Positions 44,484 to 45,890 of a stretch of 45,890 bases of DNA are shown here, piece after piece. Each line of letters begins with the position of its first letter. Within the stretch, counting starts at the first letter, position 1. Below the pieces are notes generated by a model that worked only from the letters and a program-made list of their open reading frames with translations, had not been told where the DNA came from and made no database searches. Origin of the DNA: Phenylobacterium sp. (GTDB taxonomy: Bacteria > Pseudomonadota > Alphaproteobacteria > Caulobacterales > Caulobacteraceae); the NCBI RefSeq assembly GCF_016793285.1, contig NZ_JAEUMO010000204.1:1-45890 (forward strand), written 5' to 3'. Position numbers and translations under genes: made by a program.

Positions 44484-45250
44484 TAGAAGTTGGCCCGCCG
44501 CGAGATCGCGCCGTCGACCACCATGTTGATCCCGGTCGTGAACGCCGACCTGGGGCTCGCGAGGAACACCGTCGCCGCGGCGACCTCCTCCGGCGTCGCC
44601 ATGCGGCCGGTCGGGTTGCGCGCGATCATCTGCTCGAAGAACTGCGGCATGCCCGCCTTCACGTTCCCCCACACGCCGCCCTCGAAGAACACGGTCCCGG
44701 GCGACACCACGTTGCAGCGCACGTGCTTCGGCGCGTACTGCCGCGCCACGCCCTTGGCGAAGTGGATCTGCGCCGCCTTCATCGCGCCGTAGCTGTTGGG
44801 GTTGTCCGACTCGGCCGCCGAGACCGACGAGGTGATGATGAAGGCCGCGTCGCCGCGCGCGCCGGCCTTCTCCAGGAACGGCAGCGCCGCGTCGAACGTG
44901 CGCACCGCGCCCATGATGTCGACGTCGAACATCGCCTGCCACGAGGCCTCGTCGTTGCCCTGGACCAGGGCCGAAGCGTTGGAGACCAGCACGTCGATCC
45001 CGCCCAGCGCCTCGCCGGCCGCCTGCACGAAGCTCTTGATCGCGGGCCCGTCCGAGATGTCCACCGCCTGGCCGAAGGCCTTCACGCCCCGGGCCTCCAG
45101 CGCCTTCACGGTCTCGGCCACCTGTTCGGCGTTGCGCGCGCAGATCGCGACGTTGGCGCCCTCGTCGGCGAACGCCTCGGCGATGGCCCGCCCGATCCCG
45201 CGCGTCGCGCCCGTCACCACCGCGGTCTTGCCCTTGAGCTGCAGATCCAT
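44483..45250 (-). CDS. Short-chain dehydrogenase/reductase
   Basis: This encodes a 255-residue Rossmann-fold oxidoreductase. The cofactor motif TGATRGIG and the NAS motif (LVSNASAL) are present. The catalytic Ser is in IITSSVSAAE, followed by Tyr and Lys in NSYGAMKAA. C-terminal GINMVVDGAISRRANF is typical of SDRs. ATG 45250 has GGGAGG five bases upstream. It likely oxidises or reduces a hydroxyacyl intermediate of the operon. Confidence 0.93.
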   Translation of the reverse strand: MDLQLKGKTAVVTGATRGIGRAIAEAFADEGANVAICARNAEQVAETVKALEARGVKAFGQAVDISDGPAIKSFVQAAGEALGGIDVLVSNASALVQGNDEASWQAMFDVDIMGAVRTFDAALPFLEKAGARGDAAFIITSSVSAAESDNPNSYGAMKAAQIHFAKGVARQYAPKHVRCNVVSPGTVFFEGGVWGNVKAGMPQFFEQMIARNPTGRMATPEEVAAATVFLASPRSAFTTGINMVVDGAISRRANF

Positions 45251-45289
45251 CCCGTCCTCCCGTTTCTGGACGCGGACCCTGCCCGGCGA

Positions 45290-45890
45290 TCAGGCCTCGA
45301 ACAAGTGTTCGTATTGCTGCCGCAGCAGGCTCTTCTGCACCTTGCCCATGGCGTTGCGCGGCAGCTCGTCCACGAACACCACGCGCTTGGGCGCCTTGTA
45401 GGCGGCCAATTGCGAGCGCGCCTCGGCGATCATCGCCGCCTCGTCGCCGCGGCCCATCACCACCGCCACCACGCCCTCCCCGAAATCCGGGTGCGGCACG
45501 CCGATGACCGCGCTCTCGGTCACGCCCGGCAGTTCGTCGAGCACCAGTTCCACTTCCTTCGGATAGACGTTGTAGCCGCCCGAGATGATCAGGTCCTTCG
45601 CCCGGCCGCTGATCCAGACCCGCCCGTCCGCATCGGTCCGGCCGACGTCGCCGGTGATGAAGAAGCCGTCGGCCGTGAACTCCTCGGCCGTCTTCTCCGG
45701 CATGCGCCAGTAAGCCGAGAACACCGAGGGCCCGCGGATCTGGATCACGCCGGTCTCCTCACCGCCACCGATGCGCAGCTCCACGCCCGGCAGCGGGTAG
45801 CCGACCGAGCCGCCGATGCGCTCGCCGTCCAGCGGGTTCGTCGTGATGATCACCGCCTCGCTCATGCCGTACCGCTCCAGGATGCGCTGG
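45290..45890 (-). CDS. matB: Malonyl-CoA synthase-like acyl-CoA synthetase, C-terminal part (runs off right edge)
   Basis: These are the last 199 residues of an adenylate-forming ligase; the 5' part lies beyond the window. ERYGMSEA is the A5 motif, followed by TTNPLDGERIGGSVGYPLPGVELRI, GDVGRTD, SGRAKDLIISGGYNVYPKEVE (A8) and the catalytic Lys of NAMGKVQKS. The whole stretch is closest in pattern to malonate-CoA ligases of the MatB type. It opens the four-gene unit; a 39-base gap precedes the SDR. If it makes malonyl- or methylmalonyl-CoA, the following enzymes would act on that product; this is inference. Confidence 0.88.
   Translation of the reverse strand, partial: QRILERYGMSEAVIITTNPLDGERIGGSVGYPLPGVELRIGGGEETGVIQIRGPSVFSAYWRMPEKTAEEFTADGFFITGDVGRTDADGRVWISGRAKDLIISGGYNVYPKEVELVLDELPGVTESAVIGVPHPDFGEGVVAVVMGRGDEAAMIAEARSQLAAYKAPKRVVFVDELPRNAMGKVQKSLLRQQYEHLFEA

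Overview
The window is 45.9 kb of very GC-rich, densely packed bacterial chromosome. The best guess is a Caulobacterales alphaproteobacterium, with Phenylobacterium or Caulobacter relatives most likely. This is an inference from base composition, two DUF2336 proteins, clustered GANTC (CcrM-type) sites inside an intergenic repeat, and the style of the TonB, histidine kinase and RND genes. No prophage, insertion sequence with a transposase, CRISPR array or rRNA was seen. One tRNA (Thr, anticodon UGU) is present.

Layout: 1-2.3 kb holds the 5' part of metG, a small lipoprotein, a periplasmic protein and a DUF486 membrane protein. 2.35-6.27 kb is a four-gene putrescine ABC importer (potFGHI-like) with 4-base overlaps throughout. 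6.4-9.3 kb has an amidase, tRNA-Thr, a 61-residue protein, a YaiI/UPF0178 protein and a lipid-anchored cytochrome c. 9.6-14.1 kb is an RND efflux operon (adaptor then pump). 14.45-17.43 kb carries a class II aldolase family gene and a divergent mnmH/selD pair for selenium use. This block is bracketed by two inverted copies of a 166-bp bipartite palindromic element. 17.6-21.7 kb has glpK, a DUF2336 gene, nadK and an Hpt phosphotransfer protein. 21.7-25.2 kb has a NUDIX hydrolase, a second DUF2336 gene and a membrane protein that looks like a histidine kinase-response regulator hybrid with its key residues lost. 25.2-28.2 kb has a class III CoA transferase, a lytic transglycosylase and a TonB-like protein. 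28.3-31.2 kb has an acyl-CoA dehydrogenase, a DAO-type FAD oxidase and a CinA/PncC-type amidase. 31.3-32.7 kb has two tandem related membrane proteins. 32.7-35.2 kb has a LysR regulator divergent from an FMN reductase and an extradiol dioxygenase. 35.3-40.7 kb has a GAF/PAS hybrid histidine kinase, a SpoU-type RNA methyltransferase and an M13 peptidase. 40.8-42.5 kb has a thioesterase and two small unknown proteins. 42.5 kb to the right edge is an acyl-CoA operon (malonyl-CoA synthase-like, SDR, CoA transferase, enoyl-CoA hydratase).

Most genes are housekeeping or ordinary metabolism. The least expected items are: the inverted pair of 166-bp elements, one copy of which supplies the stop codons of both convergent neighbours; the degenerate kinase/receiver protein near two DUF2336 genes and a free Hpt protein; a tandem operator-like repeat in front of the RND operon; and two genes with irregular starts (the cinA-type gene and the SpoU methyltransferase).
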